In this document: positions 32,930 through 45,200 of the stretch, piece by piece
Numbering within the stretch: position 1 is the first letter of the stretch
Layout of the letters: each line of letters opens with the position of its first letter
Origin: Agelas oroides
Taxonomy: Eukaryota; Porifera; Demospongiae; Agelasida; Agelasidae
DNA: 64,000 bases
Assembly: GCA_949130485.1 (NCBI GenBank)
Contig: OX422183.1
Coordinates: 16,388,420-16,452,419 of the forward strand
Reading direction: 5' to 3'
Translations under genes and position numbers: made by a program
Notes under the pieces: generated by a model
The model's database searches: none
The model's input: only the letters and a program-made list of their open reading frames with translations
Told to the model about the DNA's origin: nothing

Positions 32930-35428
32930 ATTTGAGTTATGTATACACAGTAGCTATAGATATTGCAAGTGCAGCTAGGGTGTAGCTTATTAGAACAGTT
33001 GTTGTTCTTTGTACCATTGTCCTCCACTTGACACTGTACTGATCATCATAACCATAGAGAATATAACCTTATTGGAAGATTATGAGAAATGAGAGATATG
33101 AAGATAAGAGCCTCATTGAGATGCTGGGGGATTGGGATCTATCCTATTTCCAACCTGGTCTGACATCTGTGGAGTTTCTGGGGAAAGGGCATGCAGCTTG
33201 TAAGAGCTATGACTCAAAGTGCTGCCCACAAAATCACGAAATTTGATTTATACATAAATACAATTACCTTCATCCACTTGTACTGCAGTATACCTACTTA
33301 TAGCAATAATACATGCAGACAATTTTACATGCACAGTTAATTACTAAATGTTGCATGGTTTGCATATTGTACAATGCCTAACCTGAAGGTGGTACAAGGT
33401 ACTACTTTGCAGAGGTGAATGAGAGCATCCAACTTGATAAGCAAAGATGCTAGCTAATCTTGTGGAAGATGATTGCTAAAATCAAGGGTACCAACAAAAA
33501 TGTAATTATAGCAACATTTAGTAATATCAAATTAACAATTAACTTGATGCAAGGATGACTACATACTAGGTTTCAAAACTGTCTGTGATTAATTTTAAAA
33601 GGCCATACTAAAAGGTATTACTGAATTTAGTATACAATGAAGTACAGCAGCCCATCATGTCCAGCTAGAGCTACTGACTTCAGTGTGTATACACTTACTT
33701 TAGTTGACTAGTCCTTCCAATCCTTCCTCATACCCTCCTCTCCGCAGTCCTTACCAATTATTTCTCATACCCTTCCCTCCACATCTGTGGTGCCATCATG
33801 GGGATCAACTGTGTTGAGGGCAGACAGAACGATCATGATACAAGGTTTTTATTGGGAAGGGAAACAGAGATCATGCAGCATGGATCTATAACATTTCTCC
33901 CTTCTTGTCTCCTTATTGCCTACAATCTCAATTTATTGCCTGGTAGTTCAAAACCCTCCATGGAGGGGAAACATTATCTGAGGAAGTTCTTGGACAAGTA
34001 GAGCTGGGAGAAAGATAGCTGTATAAAATATCCAGGGTAAACTTGATGGAGTATATCAAGTGTACATCCATGTCCTGTCGCAGATAGCCTTTGTGAAGTT
34101 ACTTCAGTTTCAGGAATCATTCAACTGGCAGTTACTACACAACAAAGAGGCATTGTTACTTTAATTCCATTGTCACACATGTAAACTGTGAGACTTGTAC
34201 ATAAACTAGTTGTTGTTTTTATTAGGTACAGTTCCCAGGCCTTATAGCAACTTTTATTTTTGCAGTACTCTGACCTCCAGATGGTAAGACAGTGGCAAAT
34301 CTTCATTTATGTACAGTGCTTTACCCTAATGACAGCCAGCTGTGAACAGATACAAAGTACATGCACAGGGTACAACCAATGAGTATGCTACAAGGCTAGG
34401 AAGTTAGACTGCAGTGATTTTATGCTGTAGCATTTACAGTGATTTTCTTTTTCATGTGAACTGTAAGATTCATAATTTAGTTATATACTACCTGCAACCT
34501 ACGCACAATCCCAGCCCTTGTACCAACTTCAATTGTTGCAGTATTCCAATTTTTGGAAAGCGAAGGCAATTATAACATATCTTTTGTTCACGTGTAATAA
34601 CTTGTGACAACTACGCAACTATGGACACACACAAAGTGCAGTACAACAATTGAAGATGCTACAAAAATCGAAAGTTTATGTAGTGCTATACAAACCAAAA
34701 TGAAATTGTTCCTGTTTCTGTGGCAGTACAGTTCCCATCCCATGTAACAGCTCCAGTCTCTAGAGGTATTTGCAAAGGCATTGGCACAGTGATGGTCTAA
34801 AGGAAAACCTTCCTGGGGCATTATGACATATATAGTGTATAGGTGGTGAGTTGATGCACCACAACATGCACTTCAATGGACACTAAAACTGCTACATACG
34901 TATGATAATAACTATGCATGCATGCTGGCATAACCACTTGCAGAAAACCTGGAAATAAAATACTGAAATTAGTAGTTACAGCTCACTCAATGCAGCAGCA
35001 ACATTGAAGGTATGCACCCTATTTCTTCTCTACATGCGAAGGGCCGGGAGATGTGGTTTGTTGATTGTGGAAGGGGAGCATTTCCAGATAACAGCAGCCA
35101 CTAATAAAAACAATGTTGTGTCATGGAAAATTGAAGGGCCTTCAGTATAAGCAATAACTTAACTAATAACTAAAGCTAGTATATGAGCAAAAAGGTTGGT
35201 CAATATAGCTATAGCTACGTACTACGTAAGTTTAAATACGGAAACTTGAGCCACAAATCATTGCATTTGCAAGAGCATTTTAGTACCTGCCATCGTGCAG
35301 GCCTGTGATTGCCGCATATCGCTTTGCACGTGACACTTGTACACCGTGCTTATGTACCAGACGTCTCCCACACTCCAGCACGCACTTTTAAGTCCGGAAG
35401 TGACACCATGCAGCCAAACGCCAGGATG
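32930..35428. other. Intergenic region
   Basis: No gene recognised. Two minus-strand stretches near 34240-34290 and 34710-34770 both read as SCY-x-x-WELY and lie in weakly similar DNA, so they look like diverged local repeats rather than exons. Confidence 0.45.
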
Positions 35429-35436
35429 TATAAAAA
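35429..35436 (+). promoter_or_regulatory. Putative TATA box of the Cys-rich gene
   Basis: TATAAAAA lies 99 bp upstream of the proposed start codon at 35535, leaving room for a short 5' UTR. Confidence 0.45.
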
Positions 35437-35534
35437 GTGCGAGCAAGCTCCAACGACGGCACTATACAATATACTACTTTCGCAGCCGCGTAGCCGTGGT
35501 TGTGCGACCATAACAGCTCGAGCTACCGTTGCAG

Positions 35535-38500
35535 ATGATGAAGTTCACATTGAGGGCAATCATAGTGACAGTCTGCGTCACACTCTCAATGGCCAAAGAC
35601 ACAGGTTGGTTATCACTAGATTTGCAAGTTCATACATTAAGTTGCATTGACTCTGACCAAATGGCACAGATGTCAAGATCCGAGATGATCTCCTTGACTT
35701 GATTGGCAACAACACTTGTGAAGGTATGAGACAAGATTTGTATACTGCTATTTCAGTGATGTATACTATATAATAATTTAACAGGACAAACCAACTGTTG
35801 GAAGAACTGGATAAAATGTGCTGGAAAAGTTGCTGCGTGTGCTGCAGAATGTATGAATAATACTACCTCACAATCCTGTATCTCCTGCCTGGCACCACTG
35901 TATACTGAGTGCAAGTATTGCTTCTCTGAGATTGAAGAAAGCCAAAAGTCAGGTAACAAATGCAATACACAATCTGCTGTAACTCTCACGATTGGAATAT
36001 ATATCACAACTGAACGTAAACATTCATGCTCTGAATTAATTATTGTGATTTGTCATTTCAACAAGCCATTTGTTATATGAGTTTCAGGTGAGTGAACATA
36101 CTACATGTATGGACAGTTAATTCTGTGAACAGACTGGCTAAGAATCCCAAACCACATTACAGTAATCTCATTTACATCCAAGTGTTATATTTTCCCATCC
36201 ACATTACAAGCAAGTAGTCTGGCATTTGAGATGAATAAAATTATTTCAGCTAATTGCCTGTGATGCAAATGGCCAGGTTTGGGTAGAGCTAGGTGATTCG
36301 GATTCTTATACAATCTGTTCACAGAATTAACTGCCCATGCATATAATATGTTCACTCATCTGATCCTGTGCATATAATATGTTCACTCATCTGATCCTGT
36401 GCATATAATATGTTCACTCATCTGATCCTGTGCATATAATATGTTCACTCATCTGATCCTGTGCATATACACATGTTCACTCATCTGATCCTGTGCATAT
36501 ACACATGCATGATGTTTAACTATTATGAATTGCAAGGTTGTAGTCCATCGGACTGGTTGAAGTGTGCTGGAGTGGTTGCAGAATGTGTCGCACAGTGTGC
36601 AGAAGGTAATACCTCACAGGCTTGTATCTCCAGGACCTGCTTGGAATCCTCCTATGAACAGTGCAAGAATTGCACTGAAGCAATCCAGAAACAAGGTTTG
36701 TTTTAAGTCATAATGGAGTGATTATGGGAATGATTATAGCTTGAATGTGTCCATGGCACTTTCAATACATGCAGCCAAAGATCCCACTAATAACAGATTA
36801 TGGATAGCTACATTGATACTTGAACTAACCAGACAGCTATACCTAATTGCACAATCATCTGCTTCTGAATTTTCCTGCATGTAGTACCGGTACATGGATT
36901 TCTGAAATACAGATAATTAGTTTCCTTAGAATGAATTGCTACTAGTAACATTTATTACTACCCATGCATGATAAATGTATGCCAGTCTCTTCTAATTTGT
37001 TTGCAACTGCATGACTGATTATCAGTTTATATTTTTCTGCAAAACTACATTTACTGCAGTGGCTATCAGGATTAAAGTCCATGCAGGTACATATGTATTA
37101 TTTGTCATACTGTGAACAAATACATGAATGATTGATCTTATTTTCTTCAAGTTCAAAGTTGTAGCGCAGAGCAGTGGCTGAAATGTGCTGGAGTTGTCGC
37201 TCAGTGTGCAGCACAGTGTGCTCAGGGTGCCTCATCGCAATCCTGTATCTCCTGCATGGGAGCTTCCTATAACCAATGCAAAGGATGCCCTTCTGTTATA
37301 AAAGAAATCCAGCAACATGGTAAATTCCAAAGTACGTGCATGTTTATGTGTAAACAAAGGTCTCAGGTATACATGCAATATATGTTCATACACCTACAGA
37401 GAATGGAGCAGCAATGGTCTCAAGAGTTTCAGCAAAAGGTAGCCTATAGTTTTGGTATGAATTTAACAGCAGCATATTTACATAGCTTTCCATGCATAAG
37501 CAATCAATGAACTATATCTCCTTGCATGAATAAAAAAAGGCAGGCCTATATAGCACTATGTAGGAAGGATTTCAGCCAATACCATGCAGGCCTTATCAGC
37601 ATGCACATTGGCGATGCCGATGTACATCGATTAGATATAATAATCTAGATGCAACCAATTGTTTATGTACAGCTTTATACAAAAACAAACATGCATGGTG
37701 TGTGTGCATAGTTACATAATGCTATATGTATGCATGTATTACATTAGTTCAAGGTTGTGACGTGTGGCAGATGATCGAATGTGCTGCAGTCATGGCTGAG
37801 TGTGCTGCAGTGTGTACCTTAGATATAGATGACCCAGACTGCATTGAGTGCATGGGAGACCTCTATGACACATGCAAGGACTGCTTCAGTACAATGGAAG
37901 CAATTGAGAAGCAAGCAGGTAAACTGCAGGAGGTAGATTCATTGCATGTAGCTATCCCTAATAAGTGCATTACTATGTCTGTCTCAGAAAAACTTGAAAA
38001 TACTGGTTCATGCTCAGTCACAAACATTTCCAGACTCTCACACACCCAGCTTTCATCTCCATCACAAGCAATGAAAGCTTGGGGGGTGAGAGTCTAGGAA
38101 CAAGCAGCTACAAAAATTGCAGGAAGTTCATTGCTAGCATATAGTGCTTTGTTCATAGTGAAGGGCTTTTACTCATTCATTCTGAAATTTATAGGCATCA
38201 CCAACAGTATACAAACCAAAAACATAGAAGCAAAAAGGGAAAGTGACTATGATATGAAGGTCATGTTAAAAGGTATACTATAGCTATAATATGGATGATT
38301 CCATTTCTATTGTGTAAAATTCAATTGTGTTCATGCAAGATTGCAGTGCTAGGAACTGGCTTAAGTGCGCAGGAACAGTCGCCCAATGTGCAGCACAGTG
38401 TGCAGAAGATATCGGTGCAGCAGCATGCATTTCCTGCATGGGATCCTCTTACAATCAGTGCAAGAGTTGCTTCTCCTTGATTGAACAAGTCCAGAAACGA

Positions 38501-39164
38501 GGTGATAGCATGCAACATGGTTAAAATATAACTGGCTTAGCCTAGCTTCTTTGAAGCTCACCCTCATGATTCAATATTACTGTGCCATTTTACAGCTCAT
38601 TCATCCATGATGTTGAAAGCTACTCAATGTAAAGGAAAGTTGATTGAATTTTACGCCCACAAGCGCAACTGCTTTAATGCCAATGGGAGGTGTTGTGCTT
38701 CAAATAATTATGGAACTGCTAATGTAAGTAGGGCTGATAAATCTCGAGAGCACTGCGGCTACTGTTTCACCGGAGTACCTACCTATGAGACATGTGCAGG
38801 TAAGTCTCAGTACATAATGTAATTATGCATGCACACGATTTTCTGATAGGCATATATTGTTGTTCTCTCATACCAAACCACTAATCAGATGGAGCATGTG
38901 ATTTCCAGAGCAAAGGAAGCAGTTACATTCTCAAAGGTATACCTTCTCATTAACTTTGATGTGAACTTGTATGATTTTACCATTTTATTGAACATTTAAG
39001 GTTGCGGTGTAGTGCAGTGGATTGAATGTGCTGGTGTAGTTGCTGCTTGTGCTGCAGTGTGTGTCGGTGCGGAGTACGATCCAGAAGAATGCATGAAGTG
39101 CATGGGGGATCTCTACGACGCATGCAAAGACTGTTTCAGCTATGTGGATAAAGAAGGAAGGTAA
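35535..39164 (+). CDS. Ten-exon gene: secreted protein with six eight-cysteine modules (predicted 455 aa)
   Basis: Exons: 35535-35604, 35670-35723, 35785-35952, 36537-36695, 37152-37319, 37748-37918, 38340-38501, 38596-38799, 38889-38936, 39001-39164. Every intron is GT-AG and phase 1; the total of 1368 nt is a multiple of three. Exon 1 encodes a signal peptide (MMKFTLRAIIVTVCVTLSMA). Exons 3-7 and 10 each encode one module with the spacing C-x7-C-x6-C-x3-C-x8-C-x2-C-x7-C-x2-C and the core W(L/I)KCAGVVAQCAAQCA...CISCMG.SY.QCK.C. Module 1 has x6 in the first gap, the exon-4 module has C-x4-C, and the last has x9. Exons 8-9 (204 and 48 nt) are Cys-rich but unlike the module. An AATAAA at 39220 favours the read-through stop at 39164; a donor at 39161 and acceptor at 39294 would give an alternative end (RLKLDVFV). 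I do not recognise the family. Function unknown; secretion is inferred. Confidence 0.82.
36089..36360. mobile_element. MITE in intron 3 of the Cys-rich gene
   Basis: Terminal inverted repeats of about 60 bp: TGAGTGAACATACTACATGT and GACAGTTAATTCTGTGAACA at left, complemented at right by TGTTCACAGAATTAACTGCC and ATATGTTCACTCA. Confidence 0.8.
36339..36493 (+). repeat. 31-bp tandem repeat, 5 units, grown from the MITE end
   Basis: Units GCATATAATATGTTCACTCA plus TCTGATCCTGT start at 36339, 36370, 36401, 36432 and 36463. The first unit contains the right terminus of the MITE at 36089-36360. Confidence 0.9.
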
Positions 39165-39219
39165 CTTTTTACACATACATGCAGGCAGATTCATTACAAA
39201 TATACATGTATATAAAATT

Positions 39220-39225
39220 AATAAA
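39220..39225 (+). terminator. Putative polyadenylation signal of the Cys-rich gene
   Basis: AATAAA lies 56 bp after the TAA at 39164 and before the alternative last exon, so it supports the shorter model. Confidence 0.45.
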
Positions 39226-39620
39226 GTACATATGTAATCAATGCATGTGGCTTCATTAATTGTTACAGATTTAATTATAATATGTTTGTTTCAGGTTGAA
39301 GCTGGATGTATTTGTCTAGTGACTAAGCCAAGCAGCTTAAAACATTTGCAGTAGCTATATAGGCCTGGTTAAATTTTTATATGATAAGCTACATATATAT
39401 TACATGAGTGTGCACATGTTAATTTGATCTCAAATGAAATTTTTTGTATGATTTGGAGAAATAATAATGTTATGCCAGATTAGAGATGAAGTGTAACAAC
39501 TATTACAAGTAATGTGACAACCTAAAGAATGGATCACACAACAATTATCTATTATAAAAGTATATACCCAGTGCTATGCTGAAAATACTATGTACATGTG
39601 CATCATCATTCATGTTTATT

Positions 39621-39810
39621 CAGCTCACCCTTCACACAACTCACCCCTCACACAGCTCCCCCTCACACAGCTCCCCCTCACACAGCTCCCTTTCACACAG
39701 CTCCCTTTCACACAGCTCCCCCTCACACAGCTCACCCCTCACACAGCTCCCCCTCACACAGCTCGCCCCCCAGGCCCCCACACAGCTCCCTGTGACATAG
39801 CTCCCAAGCA
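39621..39810 (+). repeat. 15-bp tandem repeat
   Basis: About eleven irregular copies of CTCACACAGCTCCCC with CTCACCC and CCTTT variants. Open in several frames because it has no stops; treated as non-coding. Confidence 0.85.
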
Positions 39811-42277
39811 AAGCTAGGTTTTCTGTAATTACCTTTGCATGTACCACAAGCATAAAATAGCCAGCTTTGTCATATCTGGAACACAATCACCTCAAGTTTA
39901 CATACTTCATGCAGGTACAATGCAGGGATGGGGCAGGAATTGGGCCTGGGACAAGGCTAGGAATGGTTGTGGTACCCAATTATTAAAAGCAGAGTAGTAG
40001 CTACAGTATTATAGTCACTCAGTTGAGACTTGATCCTTAGTTTCTATATAATCAGATAAGGTGATGGTGGTTTGTTAGCACATGCAGCCACATCTGGAAT
40101 GGGCACACCTGTATGTTGCACTAGATCAAAGACCTGAAGGCAAAGGTTATATGGCAATGTATGCAGCCATGACGTGGTGCACCAAGTTGTAGGGTTGCAT
40201 CAACTTGACCGCAAGGAGAAAGCCATGCAAGTCTGTTGTAAAAGTTTTGTGTGTCATATACATGCACATGGTGTGGATAGGAGGATGCATGCAGGTTCTG
40301 TAGATCTGTTTAGCTGATCTGTTTAAACCCTCTGACTACCTAACAATCATGATGCAAAATGGCAAGTATACCAATAACGAGCTGAGGATGTGCATTATGG
40401 AGCTACTCTCCATGAATGTCAGTATAAACATTGACTCAGACCTGTTTGACTACATTCCCAGCATTTCTATCGTAACCATGGAAGTTACTAAGAATCTCCT
40501 CCATGGGCAGATGTGCAAGATCTAAGAAACACCAAACCTCAGCAGAATGCTGCCTTATAGCCTTCCGAAAGGAGATACTAATTTAACAAAAGGGAGAACA
40601 TCTCAACTACACCATTCAAATTAGAAGCATCACCTGAACCAGCCTCATGCACATGGCCACACCCCATTCTGAAATTTCTGTGCAACGAGTGGCTGCAACG
40701 GAAGTTACCAGACCCCCTCCCTCTCTTGCGGAACTTCCTTCACTGGCAGCCACGTGTGGCTCCGCCCTTCTACGCATGTGCAGTACTTATCGGCACCGCC
40801 TCCGCATTGTGGAAAAGGCGCGAGACTACTTTTTGTGGACCTCCGCCTACTACTGTGCTCAAATATTTTTATGCATCTTGATTACTGCTGGGCCTATCAA
40901 TTTTAGAATGCCATTTCATGCACACAAAGTGTAATTATCTACTTTCTACTTGTGATGATTTTCAGGTCCTGGCAGTGTTGTTCATGTTCATCAGTTGCCA
41001 CTGCAACATAGGCAAGATGAATTGTATCTTTTCCAGGTCTATCTGGGATCCATGCAACTCAGATCTAACACCCTTAAACCATGATTGTAGCAGTGGCCAG
41101 TTCAATTGTTCATACTATTTATGGTTGCTTCATGACTGATTGTGCTTGATATAAAGCCATGCTCCCCATGTCAGTGTGATCATATATTAAATGTTAGGTC
41201 TGGTTGCAGTTGTGTCTAATCACTGGACTGGATTGTGGACTGGATTACTGCACTGAACTGATGAACTGCATTACTGGACTGACATTCATATCACATGACC
41301 TGCAGTCAACTAGCTGTACTAAATTGGCTCACTTGTTTGAAGTCTATTAATTGTAACTGAGGATAAAGGACACAGTCGCATGATAAGCTACAAGAAGAAT
41401 TCTATGAGCAAAGTCACAATGAGCGTTGGGGTTTCAACAAAGCTGCCTCTCATGACTCAGCTAACATTGAACCAGCAACTTACAAGCTTAGTCCATGAAG
41501 TGAGTCACAAGAAGCAATTTGGACTCCAGAATGTTCCAGCTTTGTTGAAACCTAGCATGTGATTTCATCCATGCATAGAGCACTTCTTGTATATTTATGG
41601 TTCTTGTTCTTGGAATGCCATTAGAGATACTAATTGTTGGTATAACTTGACATTACGTCCTGTATAAGCTGCACTTTGTCAACTCAATGCTAGTGAATGT
41701 ACACAAGTGCACAGCACACTAGCCATATGGATGATGAACTTGTCCCATGCACTATGAGTTCATGCATAGTGTGCACATACTGAGATCACAACAGCAGCTA
41801 CTGACAGCATGTATATGAGACTACCTGCACTTTAAGACAACATTACACCTCGTACCTTTTACTCTGATATCAGTATTCAAACCATGGCTCATCCCTCCAC
41901 ATTGGTTCCATGGCTCTTCACTTTTCAGGCTCTCTTGAGTGTTAAACTCTCCATGTGCGATTTTTACTAACCTCCGGATTACTGTTTGGCCCATGGTTGG
42001 AGGTAATTATCCTACAATACTGCATGTAGCTAAAACTACAACATGACATCTTCATTCTATAGTCAATATGTAACAATATTGGTCAAAGGAACATGAAACT
42101 AGAGATCCACTCATCTGTAGAAACTCAATATTATACACTGATGTTGCACTCCACCTCCTCTCAAAAATTGAATCCATACAAACAAGCTACAGTGTATTGT
42201 GAAATAAAACTCTACCAACTTATCATTCTAGGACGACGAAGGTGAAATCTACAAGTACCAATCATCCAATCTATGCT
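39811..42277. other. Intergenic region with one transposon-like fragment
   Basis: Mostly featureless. At 40358-40531 (plus) a 57-aa frame reads MQNGKYTNNELRMCIMELLS and MNVSINIDSDLFDYI; G.YT..LR.C...LL..NVS resembles a segment of multicopy transposon-encoded proteins, but it is short and I am not sure. Confidence 0.35.
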
Positions 42278-45200
42278 CTAGCATGTTGAAATAGTGAACC
42301 TAATCTGGTTATATGATTTCTCAGATCTATTGTTGCATTGGGCCATATACAACATCTCAACGTCAATCTCCTCATACACTGGTGCTGGCTGTGGCTTCTG
42401 CTGCTTCTGCTGCCTCTGGGCTTTTCTCAGAAAAAACTTCTTGCATTTGGAATTCTGCACCACAACACCAACCAGTGCTCCAGTGATAAATGACACTGCA
42501 CAACAGACAACTGCTGCAATGGCAACACTGGTGGAGCATGAGGTGCAGATATTGCTTGTATTGGTACCTGGAATGAGAGAAAAGTCAAGTAATTGGCTAC
42601 AGCTCACTATGGCTACAGCTCACCTCACTATGGCTACAGCTCATGCAGTGAGGATTAACTATGGCTACGGAAGTGATAGAAGCAATATATTGCAGATCAA
42701 ATTGCAGGGTGGTAGATGCCTTTAGCAATATTTGTACACATCATGAAGTTTGTACCTTTATTTTGCCAAAGTACAGTAAAGGTTTCCACAAATACATACC
42801 AGATGGAGGGACAGCACTTGCAACAGGACACACTGCAGGAAATAAGTCAAGAGACACTACAACAGTTGAGCTTTCGTTTCTATCATACCATATAGCTAGT
42901 ACATGTGCACAATTATAAACACCACATTTAGGTTGTATTCAGTACCTTGAGGTGGAATTGTGACTGTGACATTGTTGGAACCACAATCATTTGACACTGT
43001 CCCCGTCACCCAATACTGTGTGTTACAGCTTAATGTGGTATTCAAGGTCCTCTCCAGCACTTGCAGCTCAAGACCAGAGGATGAAAACACACTCAGATTA
43101 TAGGTCAGTTCTGTTACAATATTATCCTCTGGCAGTTTAAATTCAATCACAATGGAAACATTTGTGATCTTTTCAAACACAGTCCAGCGAAGCATATCAT
43201 GGGTAATCATTGGTGCATCTATAGAAATAGAAGGATATACAATTCAATCAAACATGTGCTAAATAAATGCTTCAGGAGATGTGCCAATGATAGTAGCAGT
43301 CAACAAAAGGTTTGTGTAGCTGTATCCACAGTTATGTCTGCACGATAGTAAGTTGAGATTTTTTATCTCTTACATCAGATATTCAGCTGAAATAATTATC
43401 TACATGTTGTAGAGTTGTATCATGACTTGCCACTAGGGCAATATCTTGTATAGCTCTTGTGACAAATTAATTGGTCTCAGGCTGCAACTTCAACTTTGTA
43501 ATGTCACAAGGGTTGTATCTGAGACATTGTCTTTGTACTAGTATACTACGGTATGACTACATGTGGTACCTGTGCACAGTGGGTTTGCCATGAAACTAAC
43601 AGCTGATGCATACAAACACTTTGCAGTCAGGTGGGAAATACCAAGTTATTAGTACAATGAATCATCTTGATAAGTGAATAAAGATCCATGTGCAATCAGG
43701 CAATTAATTGCTATGTCACAATCAGACAATGTATGAATTTCTTTTGCCAAAGCAAAATTAAGAACAAGACCAACCCCGACAAGACATTCCACAAGCTTGG
43801 ACGGCACAAAGGTGATCATTAATTTAAAATAAGAAGAAGATTTTGCTCTCACTGGGTGCCTAACAAGGCCCCAGAGGGTGACGTACATCAATGCAGGCAC
43901 AAAATCTCTAGCAAGACATGCAGCTGGACACTCAAAACAGGAATGGGGTCGAGATGCATAGCGAAGGACTGCTAAGAGAAGGCCAAATATCTAAGCTCAA
44001 ACCTGACCAAACAGCAAAAACAGGCGATTAGCAGACTTAGCAAAGACAAGAATGTTGTCATCCTCCAACCTTACAAGGGAAATGCCATGGTTCACCTGGA
44101 TACCTCTGCTTATCACTTCAAGATTGATGACATCCTCTCAGATGATAACTACAGACAGGTCAAGATGAACCCCTACAGAGACTAGAGAAAGAACTGGCTG
44201 AAAAACTCAGATGTTTTTTTTTTTTTTTGTTGCCTCTATTCCTCATTTGTGCTACACATTATCACCTCTGTCTAATCTAATTACCTGTATACAGTTTTTA
44301 TTTATTGTTTATTTATAGCCTAATCACACCCCAAGTGAAAAGAAAACAGTGACTTGAATGCAGGTATTGCAAAGCAGCACCGTTGCCATCAAAAGCGCTA
44401 TGGAGGCATGGGATGTGCTGTAGTGCAGCAAGCCAGTAGCTAGGTGTGCACTTCACTGAAGTGTCCAAGTGTCAGTGAGGCTGCACTGTATTGGTGGTCT
44501 GCTACCAGAAAGTTGTAGCTAATAGATCTAGCTTGTTAAGAAAGTACATACCTTGGCCTTTATACAAGGCTCCAGAGCTGCAAGTCAGGATGAAGTTTGT
44601 GTGGTCACTGAAGTGTCAACATTTTGGATCATAACTCAGGTTAGCAGTGGTTTAAAATAAATCTAATTTTCATCTTTAGCAAATGTAAGTACCTTCATGC
44701 TAAGATAGCTAGTTTGGCCACTGTAAATCCTGTGTCACCATAGGTCCCATTCCATGATGGCAATGTATGGGCCTGTGCAATTGCCGTGGATTAGCTCTCG
44801 ACCTTAGCTCTTACACCATAGATAACTGTTTCAAGCTGTAGCATCAACTGCAGTAAATATTCTCATGCTTGGAAAGAAAGGCTGAAACATTGGACATACA
44901 CATGCACTTTTGTGGCTTTCATTCATTACTATATAAAGCTTGCAGTCTCATTCACTGTGAAGGTTGCTATGGCGAAAGAGTTCCATAAATTCACTGTCCA
45001 AATCATCTTGAGGTGTATTTGTAGCCCAAGAGGACGGCATCAAGGGTTGGATCAATTAAGATAGAAAGCTGAGAGTTGCTGCATTGTGTATCCAAAATAA
45101 ATGCATTCCTGCTTTTTTCAACAGATTTTTGCATTTCCTGGATCTACCAGACATATTTTTTTGCATATGACTGCATAGCTAGATACAACAGCAAAAAATA

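Noticed and set aside
42294-42725. 143-codon plus-strand frame
   Set aside because: Antisense shadow of the receptor's last exon, which has splice sites, a membrane segment and a paralogue.
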